Origin: Rutidosis leptorrhynchoides
Lineage: Eukaryota > Streptophyta > Magnoliopsida > Asterales > Asteraceae
Direction of reading: 5' to 3'
NCBI RefSeq assembly: GCF_046630445.1
Contig: NC_092337.1
Location: forward strand, 368,484,001 to 368,548,000
Length of the DNA: 64,000 nt
Shown one piece after another: positions 23,135-34,639 of the stretch (position 1 is the stretch's first letter; every line of letters starts with the position of its first letter). The notes under the pieces are model-generated. The model saw only the letters and a list, made by a program, of their open reading frames with translations. It did not search any database and was not told the origin of the DNA. Both the position numbers and the translations under genes were made by a program.

Positions 23135-23941
23135 ATGTTAGACATGCTGCCCATAACCTTTGACTTCGAGAGTGACTCAGAGACGACTGTTGCCTCGCCT
23201 ACCATTGTTGCTGACTCACTGCTACCCGTCGACGACTCTGGCAATTCACCTTCCAGTGGACTCGTGCTTGACCTTATGGATGTCTCAGACGGAGATGAGG
23301 ATCTAGAGGAGATTCCAGCTCCACCTAGCCCTAGACTCCCAGGGCCACAACACCATCCCGGTGGTACTGTGATTCCTGGGGGAAATGAGGACGGTCCTTT
23401 CCGTAACGAGCATAGACATTGGGCTAGACGCACTGCTGATGGACGTGTTGTGCCGATTCCACCAGGAAGATATCGACTTATGACCACCGGCTGAGCAGAT
23501 CCACCTTTAGATGATTCAGATGATTCATCATCCGATGACTCCAGCGAGGAGGATTCCGAAGAGGATCCCGAGGATGATTTCGAGGAGGACCCTGAGGAGG
23601 AGCCCGTGCAGCCGCCCTCTACCCCGCCGAAGAAGCGGTATCATTTCGATGGTACCGTTATCCCAGGGATTAACGGAGGAAGACCGTTCGTGGATGCACA
23701 TGGACAGTTGGTTAGGGTCACAGCCCGTAAGAGAGTCGTACCGTATCCCGCCGATCCATTTGTGCGTAAGACCACCTGCACTGTGCCGTCTACATCTGCA
23801 CCATCTGCACCACCTGCCCCACCAGCATCCCCCGTCGTCGAGGAACTAACGAGGGAAGTGCATATCCTCCATGCTCGGGTAACTGAGCTCGAGGATCTGA
23901 TGTCCCATCTAATGGACATCATTTACCCACCATCATCGTAG
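23135..23941 (+). pseudogene. Element A extra ORF between the primer site and gag
   Basis: A frame from ATG 23135 (MLDMLPITFDFESDSET) to a stop at 23939-23941 is broken once, by TGA at 23492-23494. It is acidic, with a long Asp/Glu/Ser stretch around 23505-23600. It has two copies of a motif of about 35 residues: GGTVIPGGNEDGPF...RVVPIPPGRY and DGTVIPGINGGRPF...RVVPYPADPF. A short predicted coiled coil (EELTREVHILHARVTELEDL) is at the C-terminus. The ATG is preceded directly by TTTTTCAG, which looks like a splice acceptor, so it may be reached by splicing from the leader. I know no function; similar ORFs upstream of gag occur in some plant chromoviruses. About 300 bp of leader before it show nothing else. 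Confidence 0.6.
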
Positions 23942-24230
23942 GATTATTGTATTAGATTTCCTTATGTAACTCTGTTAGTAGTTTCATGTTTTACTCATGT
24001 ATTGTACGAACCTTATGCGGATGTATGCAACTTTCTTATTAATGAATAGAACTTAATGTTGTTTAAATTTTGTACGGTGTTCTATTTACGCTACTGTATG
24101 ATGATTTTGTGGTATCTGTATCTGGTTGCTTTACTTAATTGTGTGTTGTGTTCCATACTGGGTGCCTTATGCTATAATATTATTGAATGCTGGGTTTTGA
24201 CTTGAGTCGAAACTTTTGTTCAAAGGAACA

Positions 24231-25307
24231 ATGGCAAACAGAAGAGTCCTAAGGGAAACGTCCACAGCAGCATAGATTGAGGAAATGATTGCTGCTCGGA
24301 TAGCTGCAGCAATGGCGAATGGCAACCCTGCTCCAGCTCCACCGGCCAACCAAGCTATTCAGAATGGGATTACCTATAAGGAATTCCAAAGCTGCAAGCC
24401 CCACAATTTCAGTGGTACAGAAGGGCCAGTTGGATTGACGAGATGGTTTGAGAAGTTGGAAGCTGTGCTCCGTGTGAGCAACTGCTCGAAAGTGAACAAA
24501 ACTAAGTACGCCTCCTGTACTCTGTCGGACGGTGCTTTAACCTGGTGGAACACGCTTGCTCAGGCTAAAGGAATTGATGAGGCTTATGCTACCCCATGGG
24601 AGGAATTCAAAGGGGCTATGATCGAGGAGTATTGCCCCCGAACCGAAATTCAGAAAATGGAAGCTGAGTTTTGGGAGCTGAAGGTTGTGGGAACAGACCT
24701 TGATGGCTATAACCGAAGGTATTTGGAGTTAGCTTTGATGTGCCCCACGATGGTTACCCCTGAATTTAAGCGAATGGAACGATACTTGTGGGGACTTTCC
24801 AAGACCATTCAGGGAAATGTCACTTCTTCAAAACCAGCAGATGTCCCGAAAGCTATGCGCATGGCACACACCCTGATGAACCAGATCATCCACAAGGAAC
24901 CATAGAAAGCAAAACCAGAATCAGGAGCTAGTTATGAGAAGCGTAAGTGGGAAAGCAACAAAGGGAAGGTCTTTGATCAGAACCCAGCTAAGAGGCATGA
25001 GGGTTTCAAGGGAAACAACGACTGGAGGAACCCCAACTCGAAACCTAGCTCGAACCCTAACTACAAGGGTAGTCTTCCGCAGTGCAAGAGATGCTACAAG
25101 CATCATAAAGGGTACTGTAACATGGTCTGTGAAAAGTGTAAAAGGACTGGGCACATTGGCAGGGACTGCAAGATTACCACCCCAGCTGTAAAGACAAACC
25201 CTATTGGACCAAGAAAGTGTTTTGAGTGAGGTCAACAGGGCCATTTCAAGAATGAGTACCTGAACAAGAAGAAGGATGCCGAGCCAGCACGTGGAAGAGT
25301 CTTCAAC
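24231..25307 (+). pseudogene. Element A gag with nucleocapsid region
   Basis: It starts at ATG 24231 (MANRRVLRETSTAA) with an early TAG at 24273-24275. Capsid-type sequence follows: KPHNFSGTEGPVGLTRWFEK, then ALTWWNTLAQ, then WEEFKGAMIEEYCP. A second TAG is at 24903-24905 and a TGA at 25227-25229. The nucleocapsid part has one good knuckle, CEKCKRTGHIGRDC; in a second one a cysteine codon has become TGA and a later cysteine reads Tyr ([10 protein letters not shown]). All pieces lie in one frame with pol, so the ancestor was a single gag-pol gene. Confidence 0.88.
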
Positions 25308-27875
25308 ATGAACGCTCGAGATGCCCGTGAGGATCCTGATTTGGTCACAGGTATATTCACTGTCAATAATCTACTTGCTTCTGTCTTATTTGATACGGGT
25401 GCCGATAGGAGTTACGTATGTAGACATTTTTGTTCTAAGATAGACTGGTCGTTAGTACCTTTAGACGGGAGTATTCTGGTTGAAGTAGCCAATGGAAAAC
25501 TTGAGAAAGTTGACCAAATTGGCCGAGGAGGCATAATAAACCTAGCCGGTGTGGACTTTGAGATTGATTTGATACCCATCAAGTTGGGAAGCTTCGATGT
25601 GATAATTGGTATGGACTGGTTGTCCAAAGTAAGAGCAGAAGTTGTTTGTGGAGAGAAGATTATCCGTATACCTCGTGAAGACGGTGTGCCATTGATCGTA
25701 CACGGAGAGAAAGGTAGCCCAAAGTTGAACCTCATTAGTTGCATGAAGGCACAGAAAGTCATAAGGAAAGGGCGTTTTGCTATTCTGGCACATGTGAAGA
25801 AGTTAGAAACCGAGGAGAAGAGTGTTGATGATGTGCGGATTGTGAACGAATTTCCCGATGTCTTTCCAAAAGAATTGCCTGGATTAGCGCCGCCGCAATC
25901 AGTGGAATTTCAGATCGATCTTGTGCCAGGAGCTGCACCTGTAGCTCGCGCACCTTATCTACTAGCACCTTCCGAACTGCAAGAGTTGCAGAGTCAATTG
26001 CAGGAATTGCTAGACCGTGGATTTATTCAACCGAGTTCATCGCCTTGGGGCGCACCTGTTTTTTTTGTGAAGAAGAAGGACGGATCTTTCCGCATGTGTA
26101 TCGATTATCGTGAGCTGAACAAGTTGACGATCAAGAATCGATATCCCCTTCCTAGGATTGACGATCTTTTCGATCAGCTGCAAGGATCCAGCGTTTACTC
26201 TATGATCGATTTACGATCAGGATATCACCAGTTGAGGGTGAAGGAGAGCAATGTGATGAAGACTACATTCAGAACCCGTTATGGTCATTATAAGTTTCTT
26301 TTGATGCCATTCGGTTTAACCAATGCACCTACTGTATTCATGGATCTCATGAATCGAGTATGCAAACCATACCTGGACAAGTTCGTTATCGTCTTCATAG
26401 ATGATATCCTCATCTATTCCAGAAGTGAAGAAGAACATGAACAACATCTTCGACTAGTGTTGGAACTTTTGAGACAAGAGCAACTTTATGCCAAATTCTC
26501 CAAGTGCGAGTTTTGGTTGAAGGAAGTCCAATTTCTCGGTCATATTGTGAGCAACCAGGGTATCAAAGTTGATCCCGCAAAGATCGAAGCTATCAGCAAG
26601 TGGGAAACTCCCACTACTCCTACTCATATCTGCCAATTTTTAGGCCTCGCCGGTTATTACTGAAGATTCATTGAAGGTTTCTCTCTGATTGCAGTCCTTT
26701 TGACTGAATTAACTCATAAGGGGAAGAAGTTCGTTTGGAAAGCCGAGCAAGAGTCGGCATTTCAAACCTTGAAGTGGAAGTTGATCACGGCACCTATCCT
26801 ATCTCTTCCCGAAGGCAGTGATGATTTTTTTGTGTACTGTGATGCCTCAAAAAATGGTTTTGGTTGCGTATTGATGCAAAGAACGAAGGTTATTGCTTAC
26901 GCCTCTCGACAACTGAAGATTCACGAGCGAAATTACACAACGCACGATCTTGAGCTTGGAGCCGTTGTCTTTACACTAAAACTGTGGAGACACTACCTTT
27001 ATGGAACCAAGAGTACCATCTTCACCGATCACAAAAGCCTCCAACACATATTCGACCAGAAGCAGCTGAATATGAGACAGCGACGATGGATCAAAACATT
27101 GAACGACTATGATTGTGAACTACCTTATCATCCCGGAAGGGCAAATGTTGTAGCTGATGCCTTGAGCTGAAAGGAGAGAACGGTACCTCTTCGTGTCCGT
27201 GCCTTGAACATCACCATTCAGACGAATCTCAATAACCAGATCTGCGTAGCCCAAGAGGAAGCTCTCAAAGAGGAGAATATTTCTCAAGAGCACTTGAACA
27301 TTCTCGTTTCTCGATTTGAGGTCAAGGAGACTGGACTTCGATACTTTTCCGGAAGAATTTGGGTGCCCAAATATGGAGATCTACGGAGCCTTATTCTAGA
27401 CGAAGCCCACAAGTCAAGGTATTCAATTCATCCAGGAGCTGGTAAGATGTACCACGACCTCAAGGTTCAATATTGGTGGCCGAACCTCAAAAGGGATGTT
27501 GCAGCTTATGTTGGAAAGTGTTTGACTTGTTCCAAGATCAAAGCCGAACATCAGAAGCCATCTGGATTACTCCAATAACCCAAAATCCCGCATATGGAAG
27601 TGGGAATGAATAACAATGGATTTCATCACGAAGCTACCGAAGACGGTAGGAGGTTATGATACCATCTGGGTTATCGTTGACCGTCTTACCAAATCTGCTC
27701 ACTTCCTAGCCATAAAGGAAACCGATACGAAGGAAAGACTGGCACAGCTATACATAAAGGAAGTTGTATCTCGCCACGGTGTACCCTTATCGATTATCTC
27801 AGATCGCGATACCCGTTTTGCTTCTAGATTTTGGCGTTCATTGCAAGAGGCCGTGGGAACATGTCTCGACATGAG
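25308..27875 (+). pseudogene. Element A pol: PR-RT-RNase H-integrase N-terminal part
   Basis: In order: protease [16 protein letters not shown] with [19 protein letters not shown] and the catalytic [13 protein letters not shown]; RNase H with [15 protein letters not shown] and [10 protein letters not shown]; integrase zinc domain (YWWPNLKRDVAAYVGKCLTC) and two of the DDE residues ([23 protein letters not shown]). Nonsense codons are at 26661-26663 (TGA in GYY*RF), 27168-27170 (TGA in DALS*K) and 27576-27578 (TAA), with a frameshift between 27578 and 27616. Element D interrupts integrase at 27876, right after the target duplication ATGAG. The C-terminal part continues at 52936. Confidence 0.9.
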
Positions 27876-28104
27876 TGATGTTATGCGAGGTGTATACGAA
27901 ATAGCTATAATTTTACTGCGAAATACTATTAAATACGATACAATTTTACAGAAGTTATTTATTTATTTATTGAATGGATATACCTAAACCTTACTACAAA
28001 ACTATAGGGAGTGTACCTAATCATAAAGTAGTGTAGTTTTTAGTAAGTTCGGTTCGTTCCGCCGGGAGCTAGCCAAGTTTAACGCTATATTTTTAAACTA
28101 TATT

Positions 28105-28174
<70 letters not shown>

Positions 28175-28310
28175 TTGTATTATTATTATTATAAAGGGGG
28201 GTTTTACCGTTTAGTGACCGGTTTATCGATTTTATGTCTTAAGTCACAATTAAAACCTAATGTAAAATATTAAATATACAAATGACTTAATTTAAAGCAT
28301 AAAGTAAATA

Positions 28311-28436
28311 ACGATAATAAAAGTGCGATAATTTAAAGTGCGATAAATAAAATGACGATAAATAAATTTGCGATAATTAAAAAGTACGATAATTAAAAGT
28401 GCAATAAATAAAATGACAGTAAATAAAAGTGCGATG
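28311..28436. repeat. Short tandem repeats (GCGATAA-type) in D-family LTRs
   Basis: Imperfect units of about 13-16 bp such as AAAGTGCGATAATT and AAATGACGATAAAT are repeated eight or nine times. The same block occurs in the other D-family LTRs at about 51370-51490 and, inverted, 49060-49215. Confidence 0.75.
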
Positions 28437-29356
28437 AGATATAAAATAAAGGAATTATGCTTATTTAAACTTCCGTACTCATGATGTTCAACGTGTTGAT
28501 TTTAATTTATTACCATGGGTTAATTGTCCTTTGTCCTGGATTATTTGATATGTCCATACGGTTTTGTCCATAATAGTCCATCGGTCATAATTATAAAGTG
28601 CGAGGATCTTCGTCAAATTAACCTTATATCCGAAGTCAAATATTCCAACTAATTGGGGATTCGAACTGTAACAAGGTCTTAATACTTTGTTTAATGAATA
28701 CACCAGGTTATCGACTGCGTGTAATCCAAGGTTTTACTACTTTGTTAATAATTACACCAATTACCCTTGAATGTAATCCACCCCTATTTTAATGAGTCCA
28801 TTAACTATTAATCCATTCCCGTATCCGGTAAAATGAACAATTATTCTTATTTATAGATATCCCGCCCACCGTACCCGATTAAGCGTGTGTGGTGATATAT
28901 AGATACGTCAAATTGTAACCTTTATATTAAATTAACGAGGTATCGTTTAGTTAATATAAAGCCCATTAATAGCCCATAGTCTAATTTACATAAGTGTCGT
29001 TCTTTTGTCCAAACCCCAATTATGGTACAAAGCCCAATAACCCCGTCTTTATTATTTAGCCCAACATCACGATTACTTCGATTTAAATAAGCATAATAAT
29101 AATTTAGCTACGAGACATTAATTTAAAAAGGTTGAACATAACTTACAATGATTAATAATAGCGTAGCGTTACACGGACAGAATTTCGACTTACAAACTTA
29201 AAACATTCACTAACATAACCTTATTATTATTAATCTTAAATTAAAATTAAAATTATAAATAAATATATATATTGAGAGAGTAAGAGATTAGAAAAAAGTG
29301 TGTTTATTTCGTCCGAAAAACGCTTCAATTTATAGATGTGGCCTGACTCCTGGGCT

Positions 29357-29402
29357 CATGCGATCGCATGAGATTTCTTCATGCTGGCCATGCGATCGCA
29401 TG
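29357..29402. promoter_or_regulatory. Palindrome pair, 32-bp spacing (D 3' LTR)
   Basis: CATGCGATCGCATG occurs at 29357-29370 and 29389-29402, centres 32 bp apart. The second copy extends to a perfect 20-bp palindrome GGCCATGCGATCGCATGGCC (29386-29405). On the minus strand the pair precedes the LTR TATA-like box by about 30 bp. The role is unknown; position suggests regulation of transcription. Confidence 0.85.
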
Positions 29403-29872
29403 GCCGCCATTCACTGGTCACCAAGCATAAAAAATGTGGGCTGCTCGTATTTAAATATTATATAATATTATATATATAATTTTATATAATTATATATATA
29501 TTATATTATATTCTTGTGCTCCGTTAACTTGTAATTTTAGGTCCGTTGCGTTGCGCGTTGATAGTTGGTTCATGTCCTGGTTCCGGATTTTCGAACGTCC
29601 TTTCGTACGATTTAATATTTTGTACTTTACGTTTTGCTGTTTGTACTCTTGTAATTTTGAGACGTTTCTTATCAATAAATTGAACCACTTGGGTTGTACT
29701 TTGTACTTTTTCGCGTTTTGGTCGTTTGCGTCTTCAAATCGTCGAATCTGTCTTTTATCTTCACCTTTTATTATTTAAACGAATATCACTTGTAAATAGA
29801 ACAATTGCAACTAAAAGCTTGTCTTTCTTGAAGGATAATGCTATGAAATATGTGTTCGTTTTAGCATTATCA

Positions 29873-30181
29873 ATGAGTACCGCATATCACCCGCAAACTG
29901 ACGGACAAAGCGAATGAACGATTCAGACTTTGGAGGACATGTTGCGTGCTTGGGTTATTGATTTCGGAAAAGCTTGGGAAAAGCATTTGCCGCTAGTTGA
30001 ATTTTCTTACAACAACAACTATCATTCGAGTATTAATGCCGCACCTTTCGAAGCATTGTATGGTCGCAAGTGCCGTTCTCCTATTTGTTGGGCCGAAGTA
30101 GGTGAGAAGCAAATCACCAGACCCGAGTTAGTCCATGAGACAATGGAGAAGATTGTTCAAATTCAAGCGAGGCTCAAGACC
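29873..30181 (+). pseudogene. Duplicated 309-bp piece of element A integrase next to the D 3' LTR
   Basis: It reads from ATGAGTACCGCATATCACCC through YHPQTDGQSE, a [12 protein letters not shown] and [16 protein letters not shown], to QARLKT. This is a second copy of 52931-53239, differing at about 17 of 309 positions, nearly all transitions. In this copy a CGA codon is TGA. It is followed at once by D 3'-region sequence in the opposite sense. The junction shares GAC between both parents. Confidence 0.88.
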
Positions 30182-31321
30182 CTGTTTGATGCTGAGGTCC
30201 GTGGATTTCCAGCTGATTTTCGAGAAAACGTTTCAAGATTTTTCGTAGACTCTACAACTAGTCTGGACGACAACTTCCTGACCTAAATCAAGAAGCGCGT
30301 GTCTTTTTCTCGGAAGACTTTACTTCCTTTTAAATTCCATTTATATTACAATAAACTGGGTAAAACTGATTAATATCGTCCAAAACAAAAGTATCTTTAA
30401 TTATTTGTACAAAATATGTGATATATGTTCTAAATAACTTGGTAAATTTTTCTCACACTTGGCTTTTATTTTCCTTTCTTTGCCTTTTTATTCTCCTCTA
30501 TTCCATTTTAAATGAATTCAGACATTTTGGGTTGTTTCTCAATTTATGTCCTTTCCGAGGTAACAATAATTTTGGTGTTAACAACTAGTTTTATTGTTCA
30601 TAAATATGTATAAACATGATTTTGAATTCATTTATTTGAAAAGTTTTTAAATTTTTTACTAGAATTGGGTAGTCAGTATATAAGACTAGGGTTGTTCTTT
30701 ATTATCAGAGAGCACTAGATTCTAATACAATTACTGCGTTACTAGTATTTTTAATGGTAACCAAGTGTTTAAATTAAAATTTTAAAACCCGAAAGAATTT
30801 AACCCTTCCCACAGTTAAGATCTTGCAATGCCCTCATTTGCAATAAATCAGTAGCAATTTAAATTATTGAGGGTGATTAGCGTAGAAAAATGATTAAATT
30901 TTACCAAAGTTTCCAAACATATTGTTGTTTGTGTTGAATGATAAATGGTGCACATCATTTGTTCATTCCTGCAGTTGTTATTTCACATTTATTTTGCATC
31001 TTGTCATCAAAATTAATTGCTTTTGCTGAACTTAATGCCAGTCTTTGAAAATGCGCTGTTTTACCCTGTTGTGTACATGAGATAAAATACATACAATATA
31101 AATATAAACATGCATGGTAATTTGAAATGGGACTTAATATCCCACTTTCAAATTACAAAAATGAAATATTAGTACAAAATAATAATAATATTAAACATTA
31201 CATTAAAGTATCAAAATGTTAAATGTTTAGCATAAATAGATAAAAATAATAAAAGAAAAGACATCACCAATGGAACACTATTGATTTGGATAGGGGTTCA
31301 GTTCATATCATCGCTCGGGTT
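30182..31321 (-). other. Element D 3' non-coding region
   Basis: This is sequence downstream of ORF1 on the minus strand. The part 30182-30804 is the reverse complement of 45893-46512 in element E (about 90% by eye), which identifies it as the family's 3' region. The last kilobase before the LTR, present in E (46513-47500), is missing here. No coding region is supported; apparent short ORFs are not conserved. Confidence 0.75.
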
Positions 31322-33454
31322 CTATGGTTGGTGATAGGTGTCCTGGTAGGCTTGATTGGGGTCGTACAGGTCATAGGGTGGTCGCATGTCGGGCTGATGT
31401 GGTGGATAGTAAGCAGGTCGAGTCTGGATGTAGTTATTTGGTACCTGATATGATAGCTGGCTCATGATTTGGTGCTGATGAACTTGCCAGCTATTGTGTT
31501 GGCGTCGCCTGGAAGTCTCATACTCATTCGCGGCTTGCCACTGCTCATACCGACGATGCCTATCCTCATTACTCATTTCCACCTCATCTATACGCTGGAA
31601 AACGTCAGTAAAACTATCCCTAATGACATCCCTGATGTCATATGCTTCCTCCATCTCCTCATCCGAACCTCTCTCTACCTGTGGATGGTTGCCTCGATAT
31701 GTCATTGCCTGATTGCGTCTCCTAGTCAATACCTTTGCACCTTGATAGACTTGCAAACCTAAAGTATCGTCTTTTTCCTGAACTACCATCATTGGACACC
31801 CTTGTTCCCTATCTACACCTAAATACTCTCCAATGAGAGTAGCAAAAATGCCTCCTCCTATTATTCCCCCTTCCTGTATTCCTTCCACCATTTTGGACAA
31901 ATAAAAACCAACACAGTAGGGGATATTAACAAAGCTTCTAGTGTCTCGAATGCACTTAAGGTAAAATAAATCGTGTAGGGTCATTTTCTCCTTGTTGTTA
32001 CCTCTTTGTGTAATCGAGTTTGCTAAAAATCTATGTTTTATATGAAGTTCGGCTTTATTAATATCTAAATAGGAGTGTCTTCCTCCCCGCGTAAACACAT
32101 TATAATTTGACATACGCCTCCAGATGGCGTTAGCGTCAAAATTTCTATATACCCTCTCACCATGATAAATCAAATTTGTACAATCAGGTGATAGTAATTC
32201 AGCGGGAGTGTAAATCTGTAAAGCCCTGGCCATGTCCAGCATGGACATCCTGTACATCCTACGGCCAAGTTAAAATCTAAGAAAACTCTTATCGTCTAAC
32301 GTATCTACATCCTTGTTAAAAGCTATAGTACTCATTAGTTCAACACACCACTCCTTATATACAGGCCTACGAATGGTAAATAAACGTTCCCAATCAGAAA
32401 AAGAAGAGCTACCATACCTTTGGATTAGATGCTGCCTAACTGGGTTAGCTAGGTGGACCCTTTCCAAAGGGTCCCAATCTATTACCCTTGGTACTTCTAC
32501 ATTTTTGGTCCAAAGCTTAAATTTGTTACTTTGGTACGTCGGGTAATCTCTCCAACTTCTATCAAATCTTAAATTGGGATGCAACTGTTCTTCATGAATT
32601 GTTGGGTGTTCTATTATATGGTGAACGGGAAATACTACGTATGTAATAAAAAATTGTGGTTCTGGTTCATAGTATGGCACGTGTTGATCATAATGTTGTT
32701 GTTGTTCAGGTTGTTGTTCCAGTTCGTGATATTGCATCTCTGGCTGTGGTTCCGGATCAGGTTGCCTAGACGATGATGCACCGTCCGTATCTGTATTTCT
32801 CTGTAAAACACATTAAACACAAAATTTGTGCATCCAAATATGCATTAGTGTTAGCAAAATAACAAATTAAAACAATTACAATAACATGTTTAATCCATAT
32901 TAAACCTATACTCATTTTCATATTTTTATCAATTCTACACATTTTCAAATAATCATATATGAAAATGTTCACAAAGTTCATAAGCTTTTATCTCAAATAA
33001 CATGTTAAAATAATCATTACTAGCAATTAAACAAGTTTCAAATGGCATTTATATCAAATTAATCAAGTTCATGAATTTTAGACTTAAAAAGTCCACTTTA
33101 ATTCTTAAAAATTATGTTTAGGATCAAAGTTTGGATCATTTAACTACTTAAACATGTTACATTACTTAATTTAGCAATAATTCATGACAAAAATCGGCCA
33201 TAACATGTTTATATCAAAAAGCCCCAAATTGCTCAAGAACACAAACCCTAGATTTCTAAAATTATTGAAGTTTAAGGCTTCAAATCATGTTAAATAGCAT
33301 CAATCTAGGTTATACATGCATAATATACTAACCATTTAACTCTAATTACACCAAAAATTATCAAACTAAGATTATTGCAATTAATTGAAATTATCACAAA
33401 AATTAGGAAATTTAGGAGTTTAGGGGTGAAATTTTTACCTTTCTGCTTCCCCAT
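31322..33454 (-). pseudogene. ATHILA ORF1-type protein downstream of pol, with a likely intron
   Basis: The minus-strand frame from 32790 to 31322 encodes about 490 residues with one in-frame TAA at 32270-32272. It has a Gln/Tyr/Glu-rich start, then VIDWDPLERVHLANPVRQHL and RRPVYKEWCVELMSTIAF, a pattern I recognise from the ATHILA ORF-1 family. A C-terminal Gln/Tyr/Pro-rich tail ends NQAYQDTYHQP. Upstream, ATGGGGAAGCAGAAAG (33454-33439) is followed by a good donor GTAAAAAT, and an acceptor ACAG at 32794-32791 restores the frame, which implies a 648-base intron. The exon is preceded by a 5'UTR-like CA/CT-rich stretch and the palindrome pair at 33625-33670. The molecular function of this family is unknown. 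The splice model is an inference. Confidence 0.7.
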
Positions 33455-33624
33455 CTGAGAAAAGACATGATTATAGCGGATTATTGTGACGAATTTCGTT
33501 GATTTTGGTAAAAAATTGGTGAAATTTGAGGGTGTTTGAGAGAGTTTTCGTGTATGTGTGTGTGTTGAAGTGGAGACAGAAGCACAGCTCGTGGGGTTTT
33601 TGATCCTGACCAGATTTTTAAGGC

Positions 33625-33670
33625 CATGCGATCGCATGGTGGTATAGGGTAAATCCCATGCGATCGCATG
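33625..33670. promoter_or_regulatory. Palindrome pair, 32-bp spacing (upstream of D ORF1)
   Basis: CATGCGATCGCATG occurs at 33625-33638 and 33657-33670, centres exactly 32 bp apart. The second extends to the 18-bp palindrome CCCATGCGATCGCATGGG. The pair lies about 170 bp upstream of the presumed ORF1 start codon, with a CA-rich, leader-like sequence between. It suggests an internal promoter or processing signal. Confidence 0.85.
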
Positions 33671-33672
33671 GG

Positions 33673-34639
33673 GTCCCTGATTTTTTTTAAGGGTTTACTT
33701 ATGAAACAATTAATTAATTTTAAATTTTTTTTTTCTTTTAGAATGAGGGCGTTTTGGATCGTTGTCCTAGTTCGTCTCTCGACAAAATTTTAAAATTTGT
33801 CACTTTTAATCGTTGTTTTAAAAGCAAAGATTTTTGGGCTTTTTTTAATGTTTTTGCATACTTTAGATCAATGAGATTAAAAATAATGATAATAAAATTT
33901 CTCGTCCCTCCCTTGGGTAAAGCAATTTCGGTTCAACGACCTAATCTTTAACTTATGACAAATTTTAAAAATTATATTTTTAACTTAATGAAATAAAGTA
34001 CATTTTTATTTTTAAATTCACACCAAACTTAAATTTAAAATGCATAAAATTAAAAATTCATATAAATATCATTAATATTTTTATACATTAATTTTACAAA
34101 CTTATATTGACAATATTAATTTTTAAAATATTTAAAAACTTAAATATATTGGTTTTAAAAATTTACAATAATAATTTAATATTAATTTAAAAAAAAGGTA
34201 AAAATTAAAATTAAAAATCTTTTTAGTCTTTTATCCCACTTTAATCAATCAAATATTATCAAAAATATACGTCCCTCTTTTGGGTAAAGTAATTTCGGCT
34301 ATTTTACCTAGTTTTACTCTTGACGAATTTTTGAAATATTTTGAATTGATTGATTAAAGATATTTATACCTTATGAATAAACGGTAAATTTCGCAGTGAT
34401 GTAATAAATTTTTGTATGATATCAATAATTTTAGTTTCACATACCTAATTTTATTGAATATCAATTTAATACTTTATAGCGAATGATTCAGTGTTTATTA
34501 TCAAAAGGTTAAAAGCAATAAAATAAAAATAAAAACTGTACATATACTTACATGTGAGATAGAATTCTCAGAGACCTGCTTTAGCCGACTCATAGAAGAG
34601 TCGTGTGATTTGGTTTTCCATAGCTACGTAAGCGTAACC
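33673..34639 (-). other. AT-rich spacer in element D
   Basis: Very AT-rich with no supported ORF. It contains two related sequences, ...CGTCCCTCCCTTGGGTAAAG (about 33902) and ...CGTCCCTCTTTTGGGTAAAG (about 34270), suggesting an old internal duplication of roughly 370 bp. It separates the zinc-knuckle ORF from the ORF1 promoter region. Confidence 0.5.

Larger units (their letters stand above)
27876..29872 (-). mobile_element. Element D 3' LTR, 1997 bp
   Basis: It is the closest match to 50917-52930. It contains a (TA)n run (28107-28172), a tandem array of GCGATAA/GACGATAA-type units (28311-28436) and, on the minus strand, a palindrome pair (29357-29402) followed by TATAAATTGAAGCG. The usual polypurine tract next to it is missing because of the rearrangement at 29873-30181. 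Confidence 0.88.
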
